Source: Tenacibaculum tangerinum
GTDB lineage: Bacteria > Bacteroidota > Bacteroidia > Flavobacteriales > Flavobacteriaceae
DNA length: 64,000 nucleotides
NCBI RefSeq assembly: GCF_029853675.1
Contig: NZ_CP122539.1
Coordinates: forward strand, 3,429,001-3,493,000
Reading direction: 5' to 3'
Below, in pieces: positions 35,901-44,200 of the stretch. The translations under genes were made by a program, and so were the position numbers. Numbering within the stretch: position 1 is the stretch's first letter; each line of letters starts with the position of its first letter. The notes under the pieces are model-generated. The model ran no database searches. It was not told the DNA's origin and saw nothing but the letters and a program-made list of their open reading frames with translations.

Positions 35901-38233
35901 AAGACAATACAGTGACCAACATCAATGAGACGGTTACCAATCTAGTTGATAATGCAAACGGTACGATAACCTATACCAACGAATCAGGAGCGTTACAAAC
36001 AGTAGCCAAAGCTGATTTAACGGATAATGGCGATGGTACCTATACCTTTACCAACAACGACGGTACCGATGTAACGATTAATACCAATGGAGTAGCGATA
36101 ACCAATGTGATTGACGGAAAGTTGATTGCTACAGTAACCGAAGCTGATGGTACTACGGTAGATATTGATGAAACGATTACGACCGCTACACAAGGTGCTG
36201 GTAATACGGATGCAGAAGTTACTGCAGGTACAGCACGCACAGTGGGTACCTATACCAGTGAAGACAATACAGTGACCAACATCAATGAGACGGTTACCAA
36301 TCTAGTTGATAATGCAAACGGTACGATAACCTATACCAACGAATCAGGAGCGTTACAAACAGTAGCCAAAGCTGATTTGACGGATAATGGCGATGGTACC
36401 TATACCTTTACCAACAACGACGGTACCGATGTAACGATTAATACCAATGGAGTAGCGATAACCAATGTGATTGACGGAAAGTTGATTGCTAGGGTAACCG
36501 AAGCTGATGGTACTACGGTAGATATTGATGAAACGATTACGACCACTACACAAGGTGCTGGTAATACCGATGCAGAAGTTACTGCAGGTACAGCACGCAC
36601 AGTGGGTACCTATACCAGTGAAGACAATACAGTGACCAACATCAATGAGACGGTTACCAATCTAGTTGATAATGCAAACGGTACGATAACCTACACCAAC
36701 GAATCAGGAGCGTTACAAACAGTAGCCAAAGCTGATTTGACGGATAATGGCGATGGTACCTATACCTTTACCAACAACGACGGTACCGATGTAACGATTA
36801 ATACCAATGGAGTAGCGATAACCAATGTGATTGACGGAAAGTTGATTGCTACAGTAACCGAAGCTGATGGTACTACGGTAGATATTGATGAAACGATTAC
36901 GACCGCTACACAAGGTGCTGGTAATACGGATGCAGAAGTTACTGCAGGTACAGCACGCACAGTGGGTACCTATACCAGTGAAGACAATACAGTGACCAAC
37001 ATCAATGAGACGGTTACCAATCTAGTAGACAATGCAAACGGTACGATAACCTACACCAACGAAAGCGGCACTACCCAAACAGTAGCCAAAGCCGATTTAA
37101 CGGATAATGGCGATGGTACCTATACCTTTACCAACAACGACGGCACCGATGTAACGATTAATACCAATGGAGTAGCGATAACCAATTTGATTGACGGAAA
37201 GTTGATTGCTACAGTAACCGAAGCTGATGGCACAACGGTAGATATTGATGAAACGATTACGACCGCTACACAAGGTGCTGGTAATACCGATGCAGAAGTT
37301 ACTGCGGGTACAGCACGAACTATAGGTTTTTACACGAATGAAGAAGGTACACCTGTAAACCTTAACGAAACCGTAACTACGGCAACACAAGGTGCTGGTA
37401 ATACCGATACAGAAGTTACCGCTGGTACAGCGAGAACTATAGGTGTTTACACGAACGAAGAAGGTACAGCAGTAAACCTTAATGAAACCATAACTACGGC
37501 GGTACAAGCAGTTGGCAATACCGATGCAGAAGTTACTGCTGGTACAGCTAGAACAATTGCAACCTATACGAATGAAGACGGTACAGCGGTACCTGTAAAT
37601 GAAACCATCACAACGTTTGGGTTAACGACCAACGACAATGGTACAGCAGCAGACACAACCGATGATTTTCAAGAACTCAGCTATACAGACGAAACAGGTG
37701 CTGTAACTGCTGTGAGTTTATTAGTACCTGAAAAACTCGTGTTTAGCGCAGAATATGCAGGAGCAGCATTACAGGCAGATGGAACAGATAATAATTTAAC
37801 GATGAATGCATCTAATTCTGGCGCCCCATCGTTTATGAACTACTACGAAGCTCGTAATTTTTTAACCGATGGTGGAAACAACGATTTTAACGTAGTACTG
37901 CGCATCACACTACCAGAAGATTTTCAAGCTTGGTCTACAACCACCGATGCTATCGTGATTGATTTCGAGGGCACCGCAGATGCTTCTTTCGAAGCCGATG
38001 TGTTCCAAGAAGGCAATGCTACTGCTTTACAAGACAATGCGGCTATATCTGGAACAGGTTTAACAGGCTTTGCTGAAAGTACAGTTGCTACTGCTGCTAG
38101 CTTAACAAACGTAATAGCAGGTAACACCTTTGTTATAGTGATCAAACTTCAAGTAACAGATGTAGCTACTCAAAACACGAGTATCATCCGTATAGGAGAT
38201 GTGACCTTAAACTACATTAAGAATAAGTTTTAA
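26921..38233 (+). CDS. Giant secreted beta-repeat protein (3770 residues)
   Basis: Signal peptide (MKKITILSIIIGLFITITTEAQ) then a VGVGTPAPDNSAQLDI segment and GVLIPRV motif common at the N-terminus of Bacteroidota surface and tail-fibre-like proteins. The body is almost wholly repeats: three 106-residue units (27557-28510), five and a half 72-residue units (28619-29806), twenty-one 120-residue units (29807-37366) and two short 39-residue remnants. Units carry DGDG/DNGDGT and ETxTTL beta-hairpin patterns, and some DGDG motifs could bind calcium. The last ~200 residues are a non-repeated beta-rich domain. No type A or type B T9SS sorting domain is seen at the C-terminus. It is the first gene of a five-gene operon, likely an exported adhesin or surface filament. 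Confidence 0.85.
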   Translation: MKKITILSIIIGLFITITTEAQVGVGTPAPDNSAQLDIVSSNRGVLIPRVALKSSVDTITITSGNVVSLLVYNTTTIADITPGFYYWDGTSWQRFINASDAVLSETLTNISFDSITGVLTYKDENGLNTSIDLTSLISNFQTLTSISKDDAAGAITYTDEEGNDTVIDITSIIAAHETLTSISIDNTLGTITYVDEEGNSNTLDVAALVKVQETLTTLEYNATTEELTYTDEDGTPTVIDLGTIINTSETLTTLVDNGDGTMTYTDENGVPTTINTTAVTNNVLVDDNTIDIDGDGINDTNVTIQDVINNINNIITGNETLTTLEYNATTEELTYTDEDGTPTVIDLGTIINTSETLTTLVDNGDGTMTYTDENGVPTIINTTAVTNNVLVDDNTIDIDGDGINDTNVTIQDVINNINNIIAANETLTTLEYNATTEELTYTDEDGTPTVIDLGTIINTSETLTTLVDNGDGTMTYTDENGVSTTINTTAVTNNVLVDDNTIDIDGDGVADTNVTVQDVINNINNIVAANETLTTISIDNTAGTISYIDEVGGNTILDVGTLVRLQETLTTIAQDAAAGTITYKDEDGIDTVLDINTLIDNAETLTTLAMNADGVNLDYTDENGALTQVNLGAVIDAQETLTTIAQDAAAGTITYKDEDGIDTVLDINTLIDNAETLTTLAMNADGVNLDYTDENGALTQVNLGAVIDAQETLTTIAQDAAAGTITYKDEDGIDTVLDINTLIDNAETLTTLAMNADGVNLDYTDENGALTQVNLGAVIDAQETLTTIAQDAAAGTITYKDEDGIDTVLDINTLIDNAETLTTLAMNADGVNLDYTDENGALTQVNLGAVIDAQETLTTIAQDAAAGTITYKDEDGIDTVLDINTLIDNAETLTTLAMNADGVNLDYTDENGALTQVNLGAVIDAQETLTTIAQDAAAGTITYKDEDGIDTVLDINTLIDNAETVTNLIDNSDGTITYTNESGTTQTVAKADLTDNGDGTYTFTNNDGTDVTINTNGVAITNLIDGKLIATVTQADGTFEEIDETITTATQGAGNTDVEVTAGTARTVGTYTSENGTVTNINETVTNLVDNANGTITYTNESGALQTVAKADLTDNGDGTYTFTNNDGTDVTINTNGVAITNLIDGKLIATVTQADGTFEEIDETITTATQGAGNTDAEVTAGTARTVGTYTSEDNTVTNINETVTNLVDNANGTITYTNESGTTQTVAKADLTDNGDGTYTFTNNDGTDVTINTNGVAITNVIDGKLIARVTEADGTTVDIDETITTATQGAGNTDAEVTAGTARTVGTYTSEDNTVTNINETVTNLVDNANGTITYTNESGTTQTVAKADLTDNGDGTYTFTNNDGTDVTINTNGVAITNVIDGKLIATVTEADGTTVDIDETITTATQGAGNTDAEVTAGTARTVGTYTSEDNTVTNINETVTNLVDNANGTITYTNESGTTQTVAKADLTDNGDGTYTFTNNDGTDVTINTNGVAITNVIDGKLIATVTEADGTTVDIDETITTATQGAGNTDAEVTAGTARTVGTYTSEDNTVTNINETVTNLVDNANGTITYTNESGALQTVAKADLTDNGDGTYTFTNNDGTDVTINTNGVAITNLIDGKLIATVTEADGTTVDIDETITTATQGAGNTDAEVTAGTARTVGTYISEDNTVTNINETVTNLVDNANGTITYTNESGTTQTVAKADLTDNGDGTYTFTNNDGTDVTINTNGVAITNLIDGKLIATVTEADGTTVDIDETITTATQGAGNTDAEVTAGTARTVGTYTSENGTVTNINETVTNLVDNANGTITYTNESGTTQTVAKADLTDNGDGTYTFTNNDGTDVTINTNGVAITNVIDGKLIATVTEADGTTVDIDETITTATQGAGNTDAEVTAGTARTVGTYTSENGTVTNINETVTNLVDNANGTITYTNESGALQTVAKADLTDNGDGTYTFTNNDGTDVTINTNGVAITNVIDGKLIATVTEADGTTVDIDETITTATQGAGNTDAEVTAGTARTVGTYTSEDNTVTNINETVTNLVDNANGTITYTNESGALQTVAKADLTDNGDGTYTFTNNDGTDVTINTNGVAITNVIDGKLIATVTEADGTTVDIDETITTATQGAGNTDAEVTAGTARTVGTYTSEDNTVTNINETVTNLVDNANGTITYTNESGTTQTVAKADLTDNGDGTYTFTNNDGTDVTINTNGVAITNVIDGKLIARVTEADGTTVDIDETITTATQGAGNTDAEVTAGTARTVGTYTSEDNTVTNINETVTNLVDNANGTITYTNESGTTQTVAKADLTDNGDGTYTFTNNDGTDVTINTNGVAITNVIDGKLIATVTEADGTTVDIDETITTATQGAGNTDAEVTAGTARTVGTYTSEDNTVTNINETVTNLVDNANGTITYTNESGTTQTVAKADLTDNGDGTYTFTNNDGTDVTINTNGVAITNVIDGKLIATVTEADGTTVDIDETITTATQGAGNTDAEVTAGTARTVGTYTSEDNTVTNINETVTNLVDNANGTITYTNESGALQTVAKADLTDNGDGTYTFTNNDGTDVTINTNGVAITNLIDGKLIATVTEADGTTVDIDETITTATQGAGNTDAEVTAGTARTVGTYISEDNTVTNINETVTNLVDNANGTITYTNESGTTQTVAKADLTDNGDGTYTFTNNDGTDVTINTNGVAITNLIDGKLIATVTEADGTTVDIDETITTATQGAGNTDAEVTAGTARTVGTYTSENGTVTNINETVTNLVDNANGTITYTNESGTTQTVAKADLTDNGDGTYTFTNNDGTDVTINTNGVAITNVIDGKLIATVTEADGTTVDIDETITTATQGAGNTDAEVTAGTARTVGTYTSENGTVTNINETVTNLVDNANGTITYTNESGALQTVAKADLTDNGDGTYTFTNNDGTDVTINTNGVAITNVIDGKLIATVTEADGTTVDIDETITTATQGAGNTDAEVTAGTARTVGTYTSEDNTVTNINETVTNLVDNANGTITYTNESGALQTVAKADLTDNGDGTYTFTNNDGTDVTINTNGVAITNVIDGKLIATVTEADGTTVDIDETITTATQGAGNTDAEVTAGTARTVGTYTSEDNTVTNINETVTNLVDNANGTITYTNESGALQTVAKADLTDNGDGTYTFTNNDGTDVTINTNGVAITNVIDGKLIARVTEADGTTVDIDETITTTTQGAGNTDAEVTAGTARTVGTYTSEDNTVTNINETVTNLVDNANGTITYTNESGALQTVAKADLTDNGDGTYTFTNNDGTDVTINTNGVAITNVIDGKLIATVTEADGTTVDIDETITTATQGAGNTDAEVTAGTARTVGTYTSEDNTVTNINETVTNLVDNANGTITYTNESGTTQTVAKADLTDNGDGTYTFTNNDGTDVTINTNGVAITNLIDGKLIATVTEADGTTVDIDETITTATQGAGNTDAEVTAGTARTIGFYTNEEGTPVNLNETVTTATQGAGNTDTEVTAGTARTIGVYTNEEGTAVNLNETITTAVQAVGNTDAEVTAGTARTIATYTNEDGTAVPVNETITTFGLTTNDNGTAADTTDDFQELSYTDETGAVTAVSLLVPEKLVFSAEYAGAALQADGTDNNLTMNASNSGAPSFMNYYEARNFLTDGGNNDFNVVLRITLPEDFQAWSTTTDAIVIDFEGTADASFEADVFQEGNATALQDNAAISGTGLTGFAESTVATAASLTNVIAGNTFVIVIKLQVTDVATQNTSIIRIGDVTLNYIKNKF
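27557..28510 (+). repeat. Tandem repeat family 1: 3 x 318 bp
   Basis: Units start at 27557, 27875 and 28193 and encode 106 residues beginning ETLTTLEYNATTEELTY. Each contains a IDIDGDG motif. The third differs at its end (GDGVAD for GDGIND). Confidence 0.9.
28619..29806 (+). repeat. Tandem repeat family 2: 5.5 x 216 bp
   Basis: Units start at 28619, 28835, 29051, 29267 and 29483, with a half unit at 29699. Each encodes 72 residues beginning ETLTTIAQDAAAGTITYKDE. Differences between units are a few, mostly silent, substitutions. Confidence 0.9.
30479..33327 (+). repeat. Eight-unit higher-order block, copy A
   Basis: Matches 33359-36207 (offset 2880 bp, eight units) at all but two positions in 2849 bp: 31528/34408 and 32905/35785. 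Unit-specific variants, such as a rare GCTAGGGTA and a TATATTAGT, recur in the same order. Confidence 0.9.
33359..36207 (+). repeat. Eight-unit higher-order block, copy B
   Basis: Second copy of the block at 30479-33327. The near identity points to one recent unequal recombination or slippage event. Confidence 0.9.
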
Positions 38234-38252
38234 TAAGAGATAATAGGATACC

Positions 38253-41200
38253 ATGTTACATCAAATTTTCAAAAATACATGTACTGTTGTTTTTAAAGCT
38301 GCTCTAAATGCTGAGCATATTAAAACATCGGTTTTAAAAATACTACCTAGCTTAATCTTGGCTGTATTCTTATTAGCAAGTACAAATACCTTACATGCCC
38401 GAGACACAGATGGAGATCTAGTTCCTGATAGCGTAGATATAGACGACGATAACGATGGGATATTGGATGAGGCTGAATATAATTTTAAATCTATTGATAT
38501 TATACCAGCAGATAACCCCTTGAGCAGCGGCTTGAGTTACAATGCTAAAAATGGCTCAGCAATCAACCACAATACCGCCTACTTTATAGATCAGGATGTA
38601 CAGGGAAAAGCTATAATTCAAAATAGCATAAAACCATGGGAAACGCAAAGCTTCCACCTCTTCACCCACGGTCGCCCAGGAGAACTCCTCATCAACGGCC
38701 AATGGCTTAAAAAAGAAGAAATCGCCAAATTTGTACACCGTCAACTATCAACCCGTGCGCTGAGCGGAGTCGAAGCGTACAACTATCAACCAACAACTGT
38801 AAACATCTACGGTTGTGAATTCGCTAAAGGCGAAAAAGGAGCAGCAGCAGTTGCCTATCTCGAAAAAGAACTTGGACTAAGCATTGCGGCCTCCACAAAC
38901 ATCACAGGTAAAGATGGAGATTGGGTGCTGGAAACCAATGACTCCAATACCAACCTACTTCAAATCGCTTATCCATATAACCTTCAACTGGATAATGTGC
39001 ATTACCTAAATCCAGTTTATGGGCCTCTAACCTATAAGCAATATCTTTATCTGTCTACGCCTTCTTTAACTAATATATCCGTTGCGGTAACCGATGGCGC
39101 TGGAAATCCCATAACAGGTAGTCCTTTTACCATCTCAAATAGCAGTCCTACTTACATCGATTTTGGAGATGGCAACACGTCTTTGCCAGTTTCTGTAAGT
39201 AGTGCAGCACTTGGTAGCCCCATGACTGGGGTAGGGCTCATAGCGACCTCTGCGGATTTGTTTTATGCCGAATATAGATTTCTCAATCAAAGCGGAATAC
39301 ATCATGGGGGATCACTCTCTTCAAAGGGTAACTATGCTTTAGGTACAAATTTTAGGTGGGCCAGTGCGTCTAATTATGTCCTAAATAATAATACAAATAA
39401 TATGCTCTCCATTTTTGCTACAGAAAATGCGGATATTACTATAACCGGAATTGATCCTGCAACAGAGATTACAGGGGTTACGCACTCGGGTACGATAACA
39501 GTTTCATTAAATGCAGGGCAGAGTGTTATTTATAATATCCAAACCGCTAACAATACTGCCGCCAACCGCGAGGGCATGATAGGTGCAAATATATCATCTA
39601 CTGGAAAAATTGCAGTGGCAGTTGGGGGCTTTAACATTACATCGGTTAATGAAATCAATACGAACACATCATCTGATATAGGAATAGACCAAATAGTCCC
39701 TGTTGATTATCTCGGGTCACGCCATGCTTTTGTAATTAGGGATGTGAATTATGATAATGTTTTTCTTATTGCTACAACAGACAATACTGAGGTTTACCTC
39801 AATGGCTCAGCTACGCCATTGGTTACCTTAAACGATGGCGATTATGTAAAAATAGATGGTAATAACAATGTTAATAATGCTATGTACGTGGAAACTACCA
39901 ACCCTATATATGCACTGCACGCCATATCGTCAGGTAACATTATGAGGCAAGGGTTGGTTTTCGTGCCTAGGTTAAACGGATTTGCTTCCAATTATATTGA
40001 TAATATTCCCTTTTCCGCAACAATAGGAACTTTAAATCTTAGCGCTTCAACCTCTCAATTTCGTGTTTTGGCCTATGCTGGTGCTACTGTGCAATACACC
40101 GAAAATTCTGGAACTCCAGTTAGTTTGGTTTCTCCCATTTCTATTCCTGGAACATCTGATTGGGTTTACTACAATGTTAGTCCTATTACACTTGGAAGTC
40201 ATTACGCATTTAGCAGTAATAGCCCCATACAGGTTTCCAGCCTTGGTGCAACTCAATATCTTGGTTTTAGTAGTTATTATGCAGGGTTTAGCAATATTCC
40301 CATAATAGAAAAAATAAGTGATATCTGTGGGGCAACCTTACGTGTTAGCGATGGTCCTTGGTCCATCTATTCCTGGTATTTAAATGGGGTACTTATTAGT
40401 GGTGCAACCGCACAAGACTATGTGCCTACAACCGCGGGAGATTATTACGCTGTAGCAAGCGATGGCCTTGTCTCAGAACAAACTAACACCATAACCGTAT
40501 TGGCATCCGACGTAAAACCCGACACCGATGGCGATGGCGTTGTAGATCAATGCGATTTAGACGATGACAACGACGGGGTTTTGGATGTGGATGAATATGG
40601 CGATGTAATTATACTTACTCCGGCAAATTTAGGTTTGGGTCTTGGTGTAGTAAACGCTACTGTGACAAATAGAGATATAAGTAATTTATTCGGATTACCG
40701 GCAGGCACCATTCTGGTATCGGGAACTGGAATTCATACAGGAGATGCTGCAGCAGCAGATAATTATTGGAGCGGGTCACTTCGACCAGTAACAAACATCC
40801 AAATAACTACATTACCGGGTTATGGCGTATACACTACATTAATTATGGATGGTACTATAGGTGCTGGAAACGTTGAACAACTCTTCAGTAATGATGGTGT
40901 GTCTTACACACGTTTTGAAGGGGCAGCTTCTTTACCGGCAGGGGTGGAATACTTTGATTATGGACTCAGGAACGATACAGGTACCACTTATACTTTTCCT
41001 AATGTTGGTTTTAGGTCTAATGCACCTGTTTCCAATTTTTCCTTTTCTAACGAAGGAGCTACACCGACGTCGATTTCAAACTTTAAAATTTATTTAAGTG
41101 CTGCCTTAGATACCGATGGTGATGGATTACCAAACCACCTGGACCTAGACTCGGACAACGATGGCTGTCCAGATGCCATAGAGGCTGGAGATAATGTAAC

Positions 41201-44200
41201 CAACAGCCAATTGGTAACGGCTGGCGGTACCTTGCAAGGGGGTAATGTAGCTGCAACGAGCGGGACACACAATCAGCCCGTATTGTATAACTTGGTAAAC
41301 AACACGACAGGGGTAGATGCAGACGGCGTTCCTACGATTGTGAATACAGGGGGAACAGCAGACAATGGCAGTGGGCAAGGACAAGCAGTAGGTTCTTCCA
41401 CAAATACAGGTATTGTACCATGTTGTGATGCCACCCTATTTAACTACACAGATACGGATGGTGATAATGTTGCAGACACTTGCGACCTCGACGACGATAA
41501 CGATGGAATATTAGATACAGTTGAAACAAATTGTAATTTAGTCACCTTATCATTAGCCGATTTAGGATTAACTACACATACCCCGAACCAAAGTGGTACA
41601 GATATAGATATTAGTACTGCCTTAGGCTTGCCTGCAGGCACTGCTTTTATAAGTTATGATGGGGTTAGCACAACCAATCTTACTTATGTTGAAATAGGAG
41701 ACAGACCCAATTTCAGCATCACTTCAAGCTACCCACTTCAATTGGATTTTAGTCATGGTGAAATTGTACCTGCAGGACAAAGAGATAATTTCCATGCGGA
41801 AAGCACATTCGGTTCTTTTACTTATACAGGAAACCTTATAGCTGGTTTTACACAAGACTATGACAGTGCAACCAACACGTATTATGTACAGAATAACAAT
41901 GTTACCAACGAAAACACAGGCTTAATAACATGGCGTTCAGACAATGTTTTGTTTAATTTTGATTTTGCAGTTTCTACAACGGGTGGTGGGCAGGCTAATT
42001 ATTTTATTGGAATCTGTGTACCTAAAGATTCCGATGGAGATGGTAATCCCGACTACTTAGACCTAGACTCCGACAACGACGGTATTCCTGATAACATTGA
42101 GGCACAGACCACACAAAATTATATAGTCCCTTCTGGAACTTACAATGCACAGGGTCTGGACAATGCCTATGTGGCGACTAATGGTCTTACACCAGTAAAT
42201 ACAGATGGATTAGGAGACCAACCCGACTTTTTAGATACCGACAGTGACGAGGATGGAGTCTTGGATATCAATGAAGGTTTGGCTCCAGCACCTACGGGTA
42301 CAGAAGGGGCAAATGGTTTATTTGATACTGCCGAAACGGGTGGAACAGACCAATTATATACTGATGTTAATGGCTTAGCACACGATGGTACTGTATTCAC
42401 CTTAATAGACAGCGACAACGATACCAATGCCAATGGTGGCAATGCAATACCAAATAGTGTAGATTTCGACTACCGCGATGCCAGTGACGACGCCTGCGAT
42501 CCCAGTATCTCATTTAATATCGATACCGATGGCGATGGCGTAACCGATGCATGCGATATAGACGATGATAATGATGGGATACTGGATGTGAATGAGAGTT
42601 ATATAATCCATTTAACCCCATTTTCAACCGGCGGTGGTAATCCTGTAAACTTTTCTTTACCAGGTTTTTCTGATGGTCCCATAGTGCTCGATGTGTTTAG
42701 AGTAGATAACTCGTTTAATTTTACAATTAATGGCACACAATTATTTAATCATCCCAATTTTAATACATTTGGCGGCCCCAATGAACTTCAATTTTCTGGA
42801 GCATTCGGTACTACCCGAAATGTTAGATTTTTAGACGGTCTAAGCTATGGACTAGGTGGAATTCCTAACATATGGGGTTTCCCTATTGGGTCATCTGGTA
42901 ATCCTAACTTCCGTCTTGTTGTTCAAGCAAACGGCACAGTGCAAATGTTCGGTAAGCGTTGTAGCACCTGTGATTTAGAGCCGATGGAATTGTATAATGG
43001 AGCCAGCGTAAACCCCGTAACCTTAAATGCGAGTTCGACAAATAATTTTGTGATCAATCAAGCAGTAAGTGGACCCACTATTATCACAGGAGAGATTTAT
43101 GTTAGTTCTAATATTGTTGACACTGATGGCGATGGTATCAACAACGACCTCGATCTGGATTCCGACAACGACGGTATTCCTGATAACATTGAGGCACAGA
43201 CCACACAAAATTATATAGTCCCTTCTGGAACTTACAATGCACAGGGTCTAGACAATGCCTATGTGGCGACTAATGGTCTTACACCAGTAAATACAGATGG
43301 GTTAGAAGACAAACCCGACTTTTTAGATACCGATAGTGACAAAGATGGCACTTTAGACATTAACGAAGGCTTGGCTACAGTCCCTTCAGGAACAGAAGGT
43401 ACCAATGGTTTATTTGATATTGCCGAAACGGGTGGAACAGACCAATTGTATACTGATGTTAATGGCTTAGCACACGATGGCACTGTATTCACCTTAATAG
43501 ACAGCGACAACGATACCAATGCCAATGGTAGCAATGCAATACCAAATAGTGTAGACTTCGACTACCGCGATGCCAGTAACGACGCCTGCGATCCCAGTAT
43601 CTCATTTAATATCGATACCGATGGCGATGGCGTAACCGATGTATGCGATATAGACGATGATAATGATGGGATATTGGATATAGATGAAGTACTTGGCGAG
43701 CCTATACAAGCGAACTGGACTTTTGAAAACACTACCGACGATGCTCTTGGTAGTAATAACGCAGTTGCCACATTTGGTAATGCTCCAGCTTATAGTACGG
43801 ATGCCATTGAGGGTAGCAATGCCCTTAATCTAAATGGTACTACAACTATTCGCTACAGTGTTGACGGAGGATTTATGGAAATCACGGCTACAAATATATT
43901 CTTCTCGGCCTGGATCAAGCCGGGCGACCTTACAGGGCAACGTGTCATTTATGAAGAGGGTGCATTGGGTCAGGGCTTTATGTTGTGGCTTGATGACGAT
44001 ACGCCTGTGGTAAGTGCCCGAACTGGTGATACCAGTGTACCAGCAGCCGATAGATTGGTAGAGGTTACCTCTACTGCTCGACTGGTTACCAACAACTGGT
44101 ACCATGTAGCTGCTGTTTTTGACAATGGTACGGTTGCTGTATATGTGAACGGTAAAAGGGATGCCGTTACGGCGGCATATACCGTAATACCAGCCCATTC

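Larger units (their letters stand above)
29807..37366 (+). repeat. Tandem repeat family 3: 21 x 360 bp
   Basis: Units begin every 360 bp with no indels and encode 120 residues starting ETVTNLVDNANGTITYTNES. Variants recur in mosaic fashion: SGTTQT/SGALQT, NLID/NVID, QADGTFEE/EADGTTVD, SEDNT/SENGT. The last unit diverges after 37320. One 60-nt stretch that I counted is 43% G+C, richer than the AT-rich flanks. Confidence 0.95.

Noticed and set aside
29807..37366. Regular repeats as a CRISPR array
   Set aside because: Units are 360 bp, head-to-tail, coding and without unique spacers; no cas genes.
29792..37507. Many 66-136-codon antisense frames across the 360-bp repeats
   Set aside because: They recur with the repeat period and only reflect the sense sequence composition; no start signals or family similarity.
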